A stretch of 42,813 nt of DNA from Oligoflexia bacterium (GTDB lineage Bacteria > Bdellovibrionota_C > UBA2361 > JAFLCA01), in the NCBI GenBank assembly GCA_019694465.1, contig JAIBBV010000032.1:1-42813 (forward strand). Reading direction: 5' to 3'. Below, piece by piece: positions 34,281 through 42,813 of the stretch. The position numbers and the translations under genes were made by a program. How positions within the stretch are numbered: the first letter of the stretch is position 1; every line of letters starts with the position of its first letter. The notes beneath the pieces were generated by a model. It worked only from the letters and a program-made list of their open reading frames with translations. It was not told where the DNA came from and did no database searches.

Positions 34281-34315
34281 CTAGCGTCAAGAGCATGTGG
34301 CTATGAGGACGCTAG
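34281..34315. repeat. Inverted repeat between the sco and DtxR-family genes
   Basis: CTAGCGTC at 34281-34288 pairs with GACGCTAG at 34308-34315 across 19 bases. It lies in the divergent promoter region of the sco/cox operon and the DtxR-family gene. It may be an operator. Confidence 0.35.
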
Positions 34316-34501
34316 CGCGAAGATCGAAGGAAATGTCCACAATTGCATTAATTGGGACTTCACTGGTGTTCGCTCTAGTTTTTCGCTGCATCTTCGACCA
34401 GCAACATGGCCCTAAGCTGATATGGATATTAGAGTGCGGCGCTCACACTGAAATTAATAATTCAAATGAGTTATCCGGGGTATAGCTAACTTTTTGAAGC
34501 A

Positions 34502-35002
34502 ATGTTTTCCGTTGACAGCACTTACTTCATATATAGAATACTTACACCCCTAGGCAAGAAACATTTATTCATCGCGAGAAAGTTTATGGATGTTTGGAAA
34601 CAGTTTGAAGAAAACAACATAACTCACAGCGCAGCCCATCACTTGCTCGCCATTTTGGAGTTACGTGAGAAACGCGGCTACGCGCGTGTCACCGATGTAG
34701 CTCGCCATCTCAATATCACCACTGGCAGCGCGTCGACCAATCTAAAAAGTCTAAAGGCAAAAAATTTAATTATAGAGGATGACAATCGCTTCCTCGCCTT
34801 ATCCACTTCGGGAGAGGCGCTGGCGCGCGCTGTCATCGCACGAAAGCATATCCTTCAGCGATTCCTCACCGACATTATAAAAGTCAGTCCAGAACAAGCT
34901 GAAATCGATGCATGCAAAACCGAACACCTAATAAGTGCAGAGACTGCCAAGAAGCTAGATCTATTTATGCAAAGTTATGAACTTCACAATAAGGCTGCTT
35001 AG
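34502..35002 (+). CDS. DtxR-family metal-dependent regulator
   Basis: A 166-residue transcription factor. The winged HTH is GYARVTDVARHLNITTGSAS then TNLKSLKAKNLIIEDDNRFL (about 59-100), followed by the dimerisation/metal domain with RKHILQRFLTDIIK and DACKTEHLIS. In that last stretch Cys138, Glu141 and His142 match the DtxR Cys102, Glu105 and His106 ligands. It lacks the C-terminal SH3-like (FeoA) domain, like MntR-type members, and has an unusual N-terminal extension of about 40 residues. A start at 34587 is possible. It is divergent from the sco/cox operon and could control metal supply there, or act on the feo genes. Metal specificity is not clear. Confidence 0.83.
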   Translation: MFSVDSTYFIYRILTPLGKKHLFIARKFMDVWKQFEENNITHSAAHHLLAILELREKRGYARVTDVARHLNITTGSASTNLKSLKAKNLIIEDDNRFLALSTSGEALARAVIARKHILQRFLTDIIKVSPEQAEIDACKTEHLISAETAKKLDLFMQSYELHNKAA

Positions 35003-35014
35003 GAGAATACGAGT

Positions 35015-35446
35015 ATGAAAGAACAATTACAAAATGCCATGAAAGATGCGATGCGCGCCAAAGACCGAGTGCGCCTCGATGCTATTCGAACCATCCTCGC
35101 TGCAGTACAGTATGAAGAGATGGAAAAAAAAGTTGAGCCCTTGCCAGCTGACGGAGTACTCGCCGTTCTGCAGCGGGAGCTAAAGAAGCGCAAAGAAGAG
35201 GTGGAGTTCGCCCAACAAGCAAACCGCGCAGACCTTAAAGAAAAACTAGCTATAGAAATTGCCTTGATTGAAAAATTTCTACCACAGCAAATGTCTGCCT
35301 CAGCATTGGAAAGTTTGCTCGCACAGTTTAAAGCCAACACTGCTGGCTCTAATATGGGCACAGCCATGAAGATGTTGAAGGAAAAACACGCTGGGCAATA
35401 CGATTCAAAGATGGCTAGCGAAATCGCTAAGAAAATTTTTGGATAA
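35015..35446 (+). CDS. GatB/YqeY domain protein
   Basis: A 143-residue helical protein of the YqeY family, which shares the C-terminal tRNA-binding domain of GatB. Seen: MKEQLQNAMKDAMRAKDRVR, LDAIRTILAAVQYEEMEKK, EIALIEKFLPQQMSASALES and GTAMKMLKEKHAGQYDSKMA. Stand-alone YqeY proteins are common and may help transamidation or tRNA charging, but the exact role is not set. It follows the DtxR-family gene by 12 bases with GGAG upstream, so the two are probably cotranscribed. Confidence 0.93.
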   Translation: MKEQLQNAMKDAMRAKDRVRLDAIRTILAAVQYEEMEKKVEPLPADGVLAVLQRELKKRKEEVEFAQQANRADLKEKLAIEIALIEKFLPQQMSASALESLLAQFKANTAGSNMGTAMKMLKEKHAGQYDSKMASEIAKKIFG

Positions 35447-35658
35447 CAAACCCAGCCGACGAGTAGTAGCACTATTTAATTATAGAACCAGATCTCACGG
35501 GCTCTAAAGAAGGAATAGCAGTGACTTTGAAGCAATTCGAAATGACCCACGGGCCTTATGGATTACACGTCTTGCCCGGCTTGACTTGGCTGCGCCAAGA
35601 ACTCGCCCGCCCAACCCCTCATCCCTTTTTTGTCAAAAATGACTGAGGCTGGGTTTGT
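35446..35658. repeat. Perfect 12-bp inverted repeats flanking a short segment
   Basis: ACAAACCCAGCC at 35446-35457 is the exact reverse complement of GGCTGGGTTTGT at 35647-35658. The first begins at the yqeY stop codon and the second ends just before the ATG of the next gene. They enclose the 41-codon ORF at 35521. This could be the ends of a small element, or a long-range stem over the ribosome binding region of the epimerase gene. Confidence 0.5.
35521..35646 (+). CDS. Possible small ORF, 41 aa
   Basis: A GTG-started frame with a good AAGGA seven bases upstream. The product begins MTLKQFEMTHGPYGLHVLPG and ends PHPFFVKND. I recognise no motif. It ends one base before the right arm of the 12-bp inverted repeat. 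It may be a real small protein, a leader peptide for the next gene, or chance. Confidence 0.35.
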   Translation: MTLKQFEMTHGPYGLHVLPGLTWLRQELARPTPHPFFVKND

Positions 35659-36603
35659 ATGCCTGTTGCTTACTCCTCCGAAGCCTTGGCCGCTTTTAGT
35701 AAGGCGGGCAAGAAAAAAATAGCCTTGAGTGGTAGTACCGGATTGGTAGGAAAGGCTTTTTCCGAATTTGCCCGGCTAGCTGGGCATGAGGTTATCCCGC
35801 TCGTTCGCCATACTGGACAACATGGCTCAATCTACTGGGACCCATTAGGAGATCAGATAGAGGCACATAAACTCGAAGGCTTGGATGCCGTCGTTCACCT
35901 AGCTGGCGAAAACATCGCCAGCGGTCTGTGGACATCAAAAAAGAAAGCACTTATTCGTGACAGTCGCATTCGTGGCACCACGCTGCTTGCATCTACATTA
36001 GCACGCTGCCAACAGCCACCAGCAGTTTTTATTTCCGCTTCAGCCATCGGCTACTACGGCGATCGTGGAAGCGATTTAGTGGAAGAAAGTAGCGCGCGTG
36101 GCGCTGGATTTTTGGCGGACACAAGTCAGGGCTGGGAAGATGCCACTAAAGTTTGCGCTCAGAATGGTATTCGTACAGTAATTCCGCGTATTGGCGTCGT
36201 TTTTAGCGAACGCGGTGGGGCACTGGCGCGCATGCTTACTCCTTTCCGCCTCGGCCTTGGCGGCCGGCTTGGAAGCGGCAATCAGTACATGAGCTGGATT
36301 TCCTTAACCGACCTTGTTCGTATGTTGGCATTTTGTGTGACTACTCCCCGAGTGAGTGGTCCTATAAATGCTGTTGCCCCACAGCCAGTCACGAATGCAG
36401 AACTTACACGACTACTCTCCAAAGCCCTGCATCGACCAGCTATTTTGCATGTGCCTGCGCCATTGCTACGTTTTTTATTAGGTGATTTTGCCAAAGAAGT
36501 GCTGCTAAGTAGCGCCCGAGTAAGCAGTAAGAAGATTGAATCATTTGGCTTTACATTCGAGCATCCTACGCTGGAGTCAATGCGACCCGCTATATTGTCC
36601 TAA
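35659..36603 (+). CDS. TIGR01777-family NAD(P)-binding epimerase-like protein
   Basis: A 314-residue extended short-chain dehydrogenase of the TIGR01777/YfcH family. The Rossmann motif GSTGLVG lies at residues 25-31, followed by AVVHLAGENIASGLWTSKKK and ISASAIGYYGDRGSDLVEES (substrate region), then LGGRLGSGNQYMSWISLTDL and the C-terminal DUF1731-type stretch FAKEVLLSSARVSSKKIESF. Its reaction is not known in most species; it may act on sugar nucleotides. The ATG immediately follows the 12-bp inverted repeat, and the SD (GAGG) overlaps that repeat. Its end overlaps the convergent metallopeptidase by four bases. Confidence 0.93.
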   Translation: MPVAYSSEALAAFSKAGKKKIALSGSTGLVGKAFSEFARLAGHEVIPLVRHTGQHGSIYWDPLGDQIEAHKLEGLDAVVHLAGENIASGLWTSKKKALIRDSRIRGTTLLASTLARCQQPPAVFISASAIGYYGDRGSDLVEESSARGAGFLADTSQGWEDATKVCAQNGIRTVIPRIGVVFSERGGALARMLTPFRLGLGGRLGSGNQYMSWISLTDLVRMLAFCVTTPRVSGPINAVAPQPVTNAELTRLLSKALHRPAILHVPAPLLRFLLGDFAKEVLLSSARVSSKKIESFGFTFEHPTLESMRPAILS

Positions 36604-37766
36604 CTCTTAATCCAGCGCTTAACAAAACGCACCCTCTGCCCATCGCGCTGCAATGCCGCCAGACTGTCCGCCGATTTAAGCTGCAAGCGAAGCCTAAAAA
36701 CACTTTCAAACTCCTCAGCGTCCTTAAGAGTATCCCAGCGCGTGTCCCATACAAGCACACGCTGGGCGCCATTCTCTTTCTCAAAAACTGCAATACGATC
36801 ACCAGCCCAACCAGCTGCCGCTTGGGCCGCCTTGAACTTATCCGACACTAAGCTTCCCAGTACGAGTGTAGTTACAAATTCACCGGCCACATCTTGATAG
36901 ATTGGCTTGGCATCCTTGGGATATTCCTCTGGAACCATACTAGCCGCATCAACCACGCTAAAATCTACATTAGGCGCGTAGTATTTTTCTGGATGCAAAA
37001 TCTCTTCTGTCGAACGCGGTGGCTGACGAAAAATTTTATCCACCATGCTATATCCATTGTGCTGCAAGGCATCGTGAACAAAGCGTAAACCACTGGTATA
37101 AGGGAAAATTAGTAAGAGCTGAAGACCCTGCGGCACAGAGTTACCACCCGCTAAGGCTGCGCCCATAACATTTTGCATCATGACCGACTCTACATCACGC
37201 TCCTTTGCAATCGATGGTTGGCCGACTAGGCGCCGTGCATAGTCGAGCATTACTGCCGTAGCATCGCCCTCTACCAAGGCCGAACGGGCCAGCAGCTCAT
37301 CAGAGTTGAATTTCTCCTCATCAGTGAACTGCTTGAGATTAAAGTACTGATCCTGCAATGCGTGGGTAAGCTCATGTACGGCAACGGTAGTCTGCAGGAC
37401 CGCTGGCAGCCAGCCAGCCATTACGAAGTGCTGCGCCTCAGGATCATAGTAGCCACCAATTTGGCTCAGATATAAGTCAACAATGCCCTGCTCATAGTTA
37501 AAGTCCTGCGGAATGAGTCCGAGCGTCTTGAAAACTAGCGATTCCATTCGCAATTTTATTTCAGGAATTTTGGTCTTTATCGCAGACATCAGATATCCCT
37601 TGACCTGCTCTTTATCCTGAATAAGACAAGGCACCTTGCTCCGAATTCTAAGGCCTCGAATATTGCTGGCATCTTCTATAGCTGTGCGTGCTATCTGGCA
37701 CTGATCTTCTGCCATAACAGGCAAGCTCAGCATTACTGAAACCACGGCAATTAGCCTCATAAACAT
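36600..37766 (-). CDS. Secreted HExxH zinc metallopeptidase-like protein
   Basis: A 388-residue exported protein with signal peptide MFMRLIAVVSVMLSLPVMA. The zinc motif is TVAVHELTHALQDQYFNL (HELTH, residues 131-135), and ALVEGDATAVMLDYARR (163-180) supplies the likely third ligand Glu in E-G-D-A, so it is a gluzincin-type metallopeptidase. The C-terminal half (VTTLVLGSLVSDKFKAAQAA and following) is a separate domain. Bacterial proteins of this type with HExxH-EGxA are largely uncharacterised. The start could also be Met at 37760. It is convergent with the epimerase gene and divergent from uvrA. Substrate and cleavage are not shown. Confidence 0.75.
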   Translation of the reverse strand: MFMRLIAVVSVMLSLPVMAEDQCQIARTAIEDASNIRGLRIRSKVPCLIQDKEQVKGYLMSAIKTKIPEIKLRMESLVFKTLGLIPQDFNYEQGIVDLYLSQIGGYYDPEAQHFVMAGWLPAVLQTTVAVHELTHALQDQYFNLKQFTDEEKFNSDELLARSALVEGDATAVMLDYARRLVGQPSIAKERDVESVMMQNVMGAALAGGNSVPQGLQLLLIFPYTSGLRFVHDALQHNGYSMVDKIFRQPPRSTEEILHPEKYYAPNVDFSVVDAASMVPEEYPKDAKPIYQDVAGEFVTTLVLGSLVSDKFKAAQAAAGWAGDRIAVFEKENGAQRVLVWDTRWDTLKDAEEFESVFRLRLQLKSADSLAALQRDGQRVRFVKRWIKS

Positions 37767-37904
37767 AATAATTCTCCGGCTCTAGAGCTCCAAAGGGGGG
37801 TCGCAAGCCATTTATTTTTAAGCGTTCTTAACTCGGCTGTCCCTTGAACTCTTTGTCTGTCTATCAGACCATACATGCAGTCGAAGAAACACACGCAAAG
37901 TACA

Positions 37905-40900
37905 ATGAAGCATCCTGCACCGCTTACCATAACAAATGCCAGGGAAAATAACCTAAAAGAGGTTAGTCTCGAGATACCGCATGACACACTGACTGTGGTA
38001 ACCGGCCTGTCTGGATCGGGGAAGTCTTCACTCGCCTTTGGCACCGTATATGCCGAGGGACAAAGGCGCTACATTGAAACTTTTTCCCCATACACGCGTC
38101 AGTTTTTCGACAAAGTGAAGCGCCCGGATGTCGACAGTGTCGAGCACGTTCGTCCGGCTATTGCCATTCAGCAACGTACACGCGTAACTAACTCACGCTC
38201 AACAGTTGGCTCTTTGACCAACATTAATGATTACTTGAAAATTCTATGGAGCCGCCTGGCAAGACCAGTCTGCCCAGCATGTCAAGTCGCACTACAATCC
38301 TGGAGCGCTGGTGAGCTAGCAGCTCACATAGCCAAGATCATGCCTGTGCGCGGCCGTGCTTCGTTCTTACTATGCGCTCGCATCTCCATGCCAACCAAAG
38401 GAGCCCGCCTTAAACAGGAATGTGAGCGACTGCTCACACTTGGCTATAGCCGCTGGTTCAAATTGGACACACGCAGCATTATCAAACTCGATCAGGAGAT
38501 ACCCAGCACCACCAAAGGAAATTTGTGTGTGGTGCTTGATCGCTTTAAGTGTGAAGCCATCGACGCAGCTCGCCTGAGTGAGTCAATCGATCAAGCATTT
38601 TCGCTATGTCAAAGCTTCGCGGGCGAAGCCGCCTGTTTGCTAATAGAACAAGGAGATACTTCCTATCCTCGCGAATGGCTGCGGGTACACCGCAATCCTG
38701 ATCAAACAAACAGCGCGCCTCCATTCGACGCATTATATTTTTCGGCTCAACCTTCTTGCGCCTGTGGACCAATCGATATTCCAAAGGCCAGGCCGGCGCT
38801 ATTCACGTTCAACCATCCACTGGGAGCTTGCCCTGACTGCAAGGGTTTCGGGCGTGTCCTCGAAGTAGATCCCCTTCTGTGTGTGCCTGACCCGAACTTG
38901 GGCCTTGAAGACAAGGCTCTGCAATGCTGGGCGGGACCAGGCGCAAAGAGCGAACTAAAGCGACTGCTAGCATTTTGCAAAGAACAAGGAATAGCTACAG
39001 ACGTAGCTTGGCGCGCTCTTCCACAAGAACAACGGGATCTAGTCTTTAACGCCAAAACACGCGCCTATCGCGGCGTGCGGGCTTGGTTCAAAGCTGTTGA
39101 GCGTAAAGCTTACAAGATGCATGTGCGTGTTTTCTTAAGTAAGTATCGCTCTCAGTTTATCTGCCATTCCTGCAATGGTACACGCTTAAAGTCTGGCGCC
39201 TTATCGTACCGTGTGGAAGGGCGAACGATCGCCGACGCCTGGATGATGACTATTGCCGACCTTGCTGCTTGGATTGAAAAGTTGCAAAACCAAGAGCAGA
39301 CCCGTGGTCGCCTAGCGCGCGAGATTGACGAAGTATTCTCGGCAATTCGCAGTCGCCTAACCTACTTAATGGACCTCGGACTGTCTTATCTCACCCTCGA
39401 TCGACAGGCACGCACGCTTTCGGGTGGAGAGACTCAGCGCGTCAACTTAGCTACGGCGATTGGTAGCGATCTCATTTCTACACATTTTGTGCTTGATGAG
39501 CCATCGGTGGGCTTGCATGCTCGCGACACCGCGCGACTATTTCAAGCCGTCACCCGCCTTACAGAACGTGGCAACAGCACTTTGGTTGTAGAGCATGACC
39601 TGGATTTCATAAGGGGCGCGCAGCACATAATTGAAATGGGGCCACAAGCAGGCAATTTAGGCGGACAGGTGGTATACAACGGCCCGCGCAATGACTGGCC
39701 TGGATTCGCCGTTCTAAGTCCAGAAAGCGCCAAAAAGAAACTCTCTAAGTCGGGCGCCCTAAAAATACGCCGCGCCAGCGCTCGCAATCTGCGTGGTTTT
39801 GATGTCGACGTTCCTCTAGGTAAGCTCATTTGCATCACAGGCGTTTCTGGCTCAGGCAAGAGTACGCTAGTGTCAGAAGTTCTTTTGAGAGCCCATCGCG
39901 AGCAACGTCTAGGTATCGCTAGCGGCGACCAGAATCAAGTTGAAGGCTTCGAGCAGCTAGAGCAAGTTCTAATGGTAGATCAGTCTCCGCTCGCAAAAAG
40001 CCCGCGTGCCAACATTGCCACCTACACCGGCATTTGGGACAAACTTCGCGATCTACTTGCAGCCACCGATGACGCGCAAAATCGCGCGCTTAGCAAATCA
40101 TCCTTCTCTTTTAACGTCGACGGTGGACGCTGTCCTGCCTGCAAGGGAGCCGGGTTTGTCACTGAAGACATGCAGTTTCTAAGTGACGTATACATTCCAT
40201 GCGAGGTATGTGCTGGCAAGCGCTTTCAACCAGTAGTTTTAGACGTGCGCTGTCGTGGCATAAATGTGCACGAGCTCCTAAACTTGAGCGTAGCTGCCTG
40301 CGCCGAAAAATTCTCGGACATACCAGACATCGCCGGCAGCGCCGCTACACTTACCCAGCTTGGACTTGGACATCTCACTCTCGGCCACCCCTTAAGCGCC
40401 CTTTCTGGTGGAGAGGCTCAACGATTAAAGCTGGTCCCCTTTGTAACGCAAAGCGCTCAAGGCAAGTCTTTACTAATCTTTGATGAGCCCACTACTGGTT
40501 TGCATATACGGGACATTGAGCGCTTACTTTCCCTACTACAACTGTTAGTGGAGCGCGGACACACTGTAATTTGCGTCGAACATAATCTGCATTTAATTCT
40601 TGGCGCTGATTGGTTAATTGAGCTTGGTCCAGAAGGTGGCCAATTTGGCGGAGAATTGGTGCTGTCTGGCACACCGAAAGACTTCTTAACTCCCAAAGCT
40701 GCCAAGGTCTCACAAACAGCCCAGTATTTGCAGAACTATGCGCACGATCTAAAGCTAGGCCACCTTACCCGGCCGGCTCCTATTATTAATCGCCGTCGCT
40801 CAACGTCTACCATGACTTCAAGCGAGCTCGTAATCTGCGGCGCCAAGGAACACAATCTAAAGAATATAGATTTGTCTATTCCACTTCGCTCCTTTGTTGC

Positions 40901-42813
40901 CTTCACCGGGGTATCAGGCTCAGGGAAATCGAGTATCGCCAAAGATATCATTTATGCCGAAGGCCAGCGTCGATACCTTGATTGCCTCTCACCTTATGCG
41001 CGTCAATTTATCAAAGAGCTAAAGCGGCCTGAAGTTGACTCGCTTACAAACATTCAACCAACTATCTGTGTTTATCAGCACACATTTCAACCAGGACGCT
41101 TATCAACAGTCGGTACGATGTGTGAAGCCTACAACTTTTTGCGCCTACTCTACGCCAAGCTGGGGACGCAGTTCTGCCCAGATCACCCTCAGTCAGCTAT
41201 AGCACCACTTTCACCCGGTGAAATTGCTTCACAGATTAAGGACTTCAAGTCTCAAACTGTGCGCATCATGGCCCCCATAATAAAGATGAAGAAGGGCAAT
41301 CACCGCGCCATACTGGAGCGCGCACGTAGCTCAGAAATTGTCGAGGTTCGCATTGATGGTGTGTTTCTTAAGCCTAGCACCTTGGCTGGCACGTCGGGTG
41401 GCTTGGAGCGCAACAAAGCACACACGATCGAATTTGTTGTCGCCAAGTTCAACCCTGCTCAAATTGATCTAGGCCTTATAAATGAAGCAGTGGCTCAGGC
41501 TTTGGCGCTAGGGGCCGGCACTTTAATTGTAAACTCCTCTGCTGGCGAAAAGGTGTTCAGCTTGGACCGCACCTGTCCTGAATGTCAGCGCGGCTTTTAT
41601 AAGCCCGACCCAGAAGAACTCTCCTTCCACTCCTCCCGCGGTGCTTGCGGGAGCTGTTCAGGAACGGGGCTCGCCGATGACGGAAGTAACTGCCCTGCCT
41701 GCCAAGGCACGCGCCTAAATCCGGTCGGTCGCAATATACGCATAGAAGGCAAGGATATTGCGCAGGCCAGCAGCCTGAGCGCCTCAGTACTACGTGATTT
41801 TCTGCGCAACTTGAAACTGAATGCCAGGGCGACTCGCATAGCCGACCCGATTATACGAGAGCTTGCGGCAAAATTGTCCACCTTAGTCGCGATTGGACTA
41901 GATTACTTAGCTCTCAACCGTGACTGCGCTACACTTTCAACTGGAGAGCTACAACGCCTGCGACTCGCGACAGCAATGGGATCACCTCTCACTGGAGTAA
42001 TGTACATCTTTGATGAGCCAAGTGTTGGCCTACACCCTATCGACAACCGTCAGGTGTTAGCTCAGTTACGGGCGCTACAGGCACGAGGAAACTCTGTGCT
42101 AATGATTGAGCATGATGGCGAAAGTATTTTTACAGCCGATCACATCGTAGAAGTAGGTCCCGGTGGCGGCTCGAATGGCGGAAACATTGTATTTAATGGA
42201 TCGCGCGAAAACTATGCGCGACAGCCAAGCGCTCGCGGACTAGACAAATCTGCCCTACGCCTGCGAACGAAACCAGCAGGCGAGGCCAGTGGAGCCCTCA
42301 GCATAGAATGTGGACACAAAAACAACATTAAAGACTTGTCGCTTACAATACCGCTTGGGCAACTAGTTGTCGTTGCTGGGGTGTCAGGCGCCGGGAAAAG
42401 CTCTCTAGTACACGGCATTATCGCCGACACACTTAGCTTTGCTCCAGAAAGCACAGACAAATGGGACTTCGGCAAAAATGTTCTTAAGAGCTCAATTCCG
42501 ATAGAGCACTTAACGTTAGTTGATCAAAAACCAATCGGAATTAATTCGCGGTCTACTCCTGCATCTTATTTGGGAATCTGGGATGAGATACGCGCGCTAT
42601 TTGCCAGCTCAATTGAGGCCAAGGCGCGCGGCTGGAATGCTGGGCACTTCTCATACAATACTGGAAAAGGGCGCTGCCCTACCTGTAAGGGACAGGGGCT
42701 GATTCGACTAGAGATGAGCTTTCTTGCTGATGCGGCCTTGGTGTGCGAAGAGTGCAACGGGTCGCGCTATAGCGATGAAACTCTCTCTGTGCGCTACCTG
42801 GACCTTACAATCG
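37905..42813 (+). CDS. uvrA: UvrA excinuclease ABC subunit A, tandem double-length form (3' end outside window)
   Basis: The nucleotide excision repair damage sensor, an ABC-type ATPase dimer. The frame is open for 1636 codons to the window end. It begins LTITNARENNLKEVSLEIP and holds two full UvrA units in one chain. Unit 1: Walker A GLSGSGKSSLAF, ABC signature LSGGETQRVNLATA, second Walker A GVSGSGKSTLV, signature LSGGEAQRLKL. Unit 2 (from about 40830): GVSGSGKSSIAKD, signature LSTGELQRLRLATA (Thr replaces Gly), and GVSGAGKSSLVHG near 42379, then CPTCKGQGLIRLEMSF. Zn-binding Cys pairs are seen in all modules. An in-frame ATG at 37875 is an alternative start. Chlamydial UvrA is known to be double in this way. 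Confidence 0.96.
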   Translation, partial: MKHPAPLTITNARENNLKEVSLEIPHDTLTVVTGLSGSGKSSLAFGTVYAEGQRRYIETFSPYTRQFFDKVKRPDVDSVEHVRPAIAIQQRTRVTNSRSTVGSLTNINDYLKILWSRLARPVCPACQVALQSWSAGELAAHIAKIMPVRGRASFLLCARISMPTKGARLKQECERLLTLGYSRWFKLDTRSIIKLDQEIPSTTKGNLCVVLDRFKCEAIDAARLSESIDQAFSLCQSFAGEAACLLIEQGDTSYPREWLRVHRNPDQTNSAPPFDALYFSAQPSCACGPIDIPKARPALFTFNHPLGACPDCKGFGRVLEVDPLLCVPDPNLGLEDKALQCWAGPGAKSELKRLLAFCKEQGIATDVAWRALPQEQRDLVFNAKTRAYRGVRAWFKAVERKAYKMHVRVFLSKYRSQFICHSCNGTRLKSGALSYRVEGRTIADAWMMTIADLAAWIEKLQNQEQTRGRLAREIDEVFSAIRSRLTYLMDLGLSYLTLDRQARTLSGGETQRVNLATAIGSDLISTHFVLDEPSVGLHARDTARLFQAVTRLTERGNSTLVVEHDLDFIRGAQHIIEMGPQAGNLGGQVVYNGPRNDWPGFAVLSPESAKKKLSKSGALKIRRASARNLRGFDVDVPLGKLICITGVSGSGKSTLVSEVLLRAHREQRLGIASGDQNQVEGFEQLEQVLMVDQSPLAKSPRANIATYTGIWDKLRDLLAATDDAQNRALSKSSFSFNVDGGRCPACKGAGFVTEDMQFLSDVYIPCEVCAGKRFQPVVLDVRCRGINVHELLNLSVAACAEKFSDIPDIAGSAATLTQLGLGHLTLGHPLSALSGGEAQRLKLVPFVTQSAQGKSLLIFDEPTTGLHIRDIERLLSLLQLLVERGHTVICVEHNLHLILGADWLIELGPEGGQFGGELVLSGTPKDFLTPKAAKVSQTAQYLQNYAHDLKLGHLTRPAPIINRRRSTSTMTSSELVICGAKEHNLKNIDLSIPLRSFVAFTGVSGSGKSSIAKDIIYAEGQRRYLDCLSPYARQFIKELKRPEVDSLTNIQPTICVYQHTFQPGRLSTVGTMCEAYNFLRLLYAKLGTQFCPDHPQSAIAPLSPGEIASQIKDFKSQTVRIMAPIIKMKKGNHRAILERARSSEIVEVRIDGVFLKPSTLAGTSGGLERNKAHTIEFVVAKFNPAQIDLGLINEAVAQALALGAGTLIVNSSAGEKVFSLDRTCPECQRGFYKPDPEELSFHSSRGACGSCSGTGLADDGSNCPACQGTRLNPVGRNIRIEGKDIAQASSLSASVLRDFLRNLKLNARATRIADPIIRELAAKLSTLVAIGLDYLALNRDCATLSTGELQRLRLATAMGSPLTGVMYIFDEPSVGLHPIDNRQVLAQLRALQARGNSVLMIEHDGESIFTADHIVEVGPGGGSNGGNIVFNGSRENYARQPSARGLDKSALRLRTKPAGEASGALSIECGHKNNIKDLSLTIPLGQLVVVAGVSGAGKSSLVHGIIADTLSFAPESTDKWDFGKNVLKSSIPIEHLTLVDQKPIGINSRSTPASYLGIWDEIRALFASSIEAKARGWNAGHFSYNTGKGRCPTCKGQGLIRLEMSFLADAALVCEECNGSRYSDETLSVRYLDLTI

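Noticed and set aside
34297..34485. 62-residue ORF with a single hydrophobic helix
   Set aside because: Poor ribosome binding site spacing and it lies in the divergent promoter region. It could be real but support is too weak.
37757..38044. Minus-strand ORF over the uvrA start, and many other antisense frames within uvrA
   Set aside because: These are mirror frames of the conserved ABC domains, with no independent support.

Overview
The window looks like a chromosomal segment of a free-living, aerobic Gram-negative bacterium of moderate GC content. Support comes from a lipoprotein signal, several secreted proteins, a caa3-type cytochrome c oxidase, an ImuA-ImuB-DnaE2 mutasome and a tandemly duplicated UvrA. 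The secreted protein carrying a Thr/Pro-rich linker and a DDDGDG motif is of a kind common in deltaproteobacteria-like and related environmental lineages. The exact phylum cannot be fixed from the sequence alone. No tRNA, rRNA, CRISPR array or complete insertion sequence was seen.

Layout. 1-2033: the 3' end of feoB, a tiny Cys-rich FeoB-associated membrane protein, and an AraC/GyrI-like regulator. 2163-4599: a tightly coupled pair, a HerA/TraD-like ATPase and a Cys-rich repeat protein whose C-terminus resembles a family I associate with Candidate Phyla Radiation genomes. 4847-7009: a secreted parallel beta-helix protein. 7258-9065: an RlmI-type rRNA methyltransferase converging on thymidine kinase. 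9113-13245 (minus): a lipid block of DUF1295 reductase-like protein, CFA-like methyltransferase, cyclopropane fatty acid synthase and a lipoprotein phosphodiesterase. 13398-15403 (minus): an unknown protein and an MFS transporter. 15538-17720: a RimK-like ATP-grasp ligase overlapping a DUF1704 (QEGLA) metallopeptidase. 17721-18412: a gene-poor stretch with two dispersed repeats. 18413-25552: an orphan helical protein, then imuA-imuB-dnaE2 behind an array of small palindromes that could be an SOS operator. 25632-27064 (minus): a cupin protein coupled to a periplasmic binding protein. 27306-27490: the intact copy of a dispersed repeat with a perfect 26-bp inverted repeat. 27519-29090: a TMTC-like membrane glycosyltransferase candidate. 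29151-34244 (minus): sco-ctaC-ctaD-ctaE-ctaF, with two cytochrome c domains fused to subunit II. 34502-36603: a DtxR-family regulator, a YqeY protein, a possible 41-residue ORF framed by a perfect 12-bp inverted repeat, and a TIGR01777 epimerase. 36600-37766 (minus): a secreted HExxH metallopeptidase. 37905-end: a double-length UvrA that runs off the window.

The genes fall into functional themes: iron uptake and metal regulation (FeoB, Cys-rich partner, DtxR), DNA damage response (ImuAB-DnaE2, UvrA, thymidine kinase), aerobic respiration (cox operon plus Sco copper chaperone), membrane lipid modification, and ribosome or protein modification (RlmI, RimK plus QEGLA peptidase). The least explained parts are the ATPase/Cys-repeat pair at 2163-4599, the 26-bp inverted-repeat element, and the 12-bp inverted repeat around the small ORF at 35446-35658.
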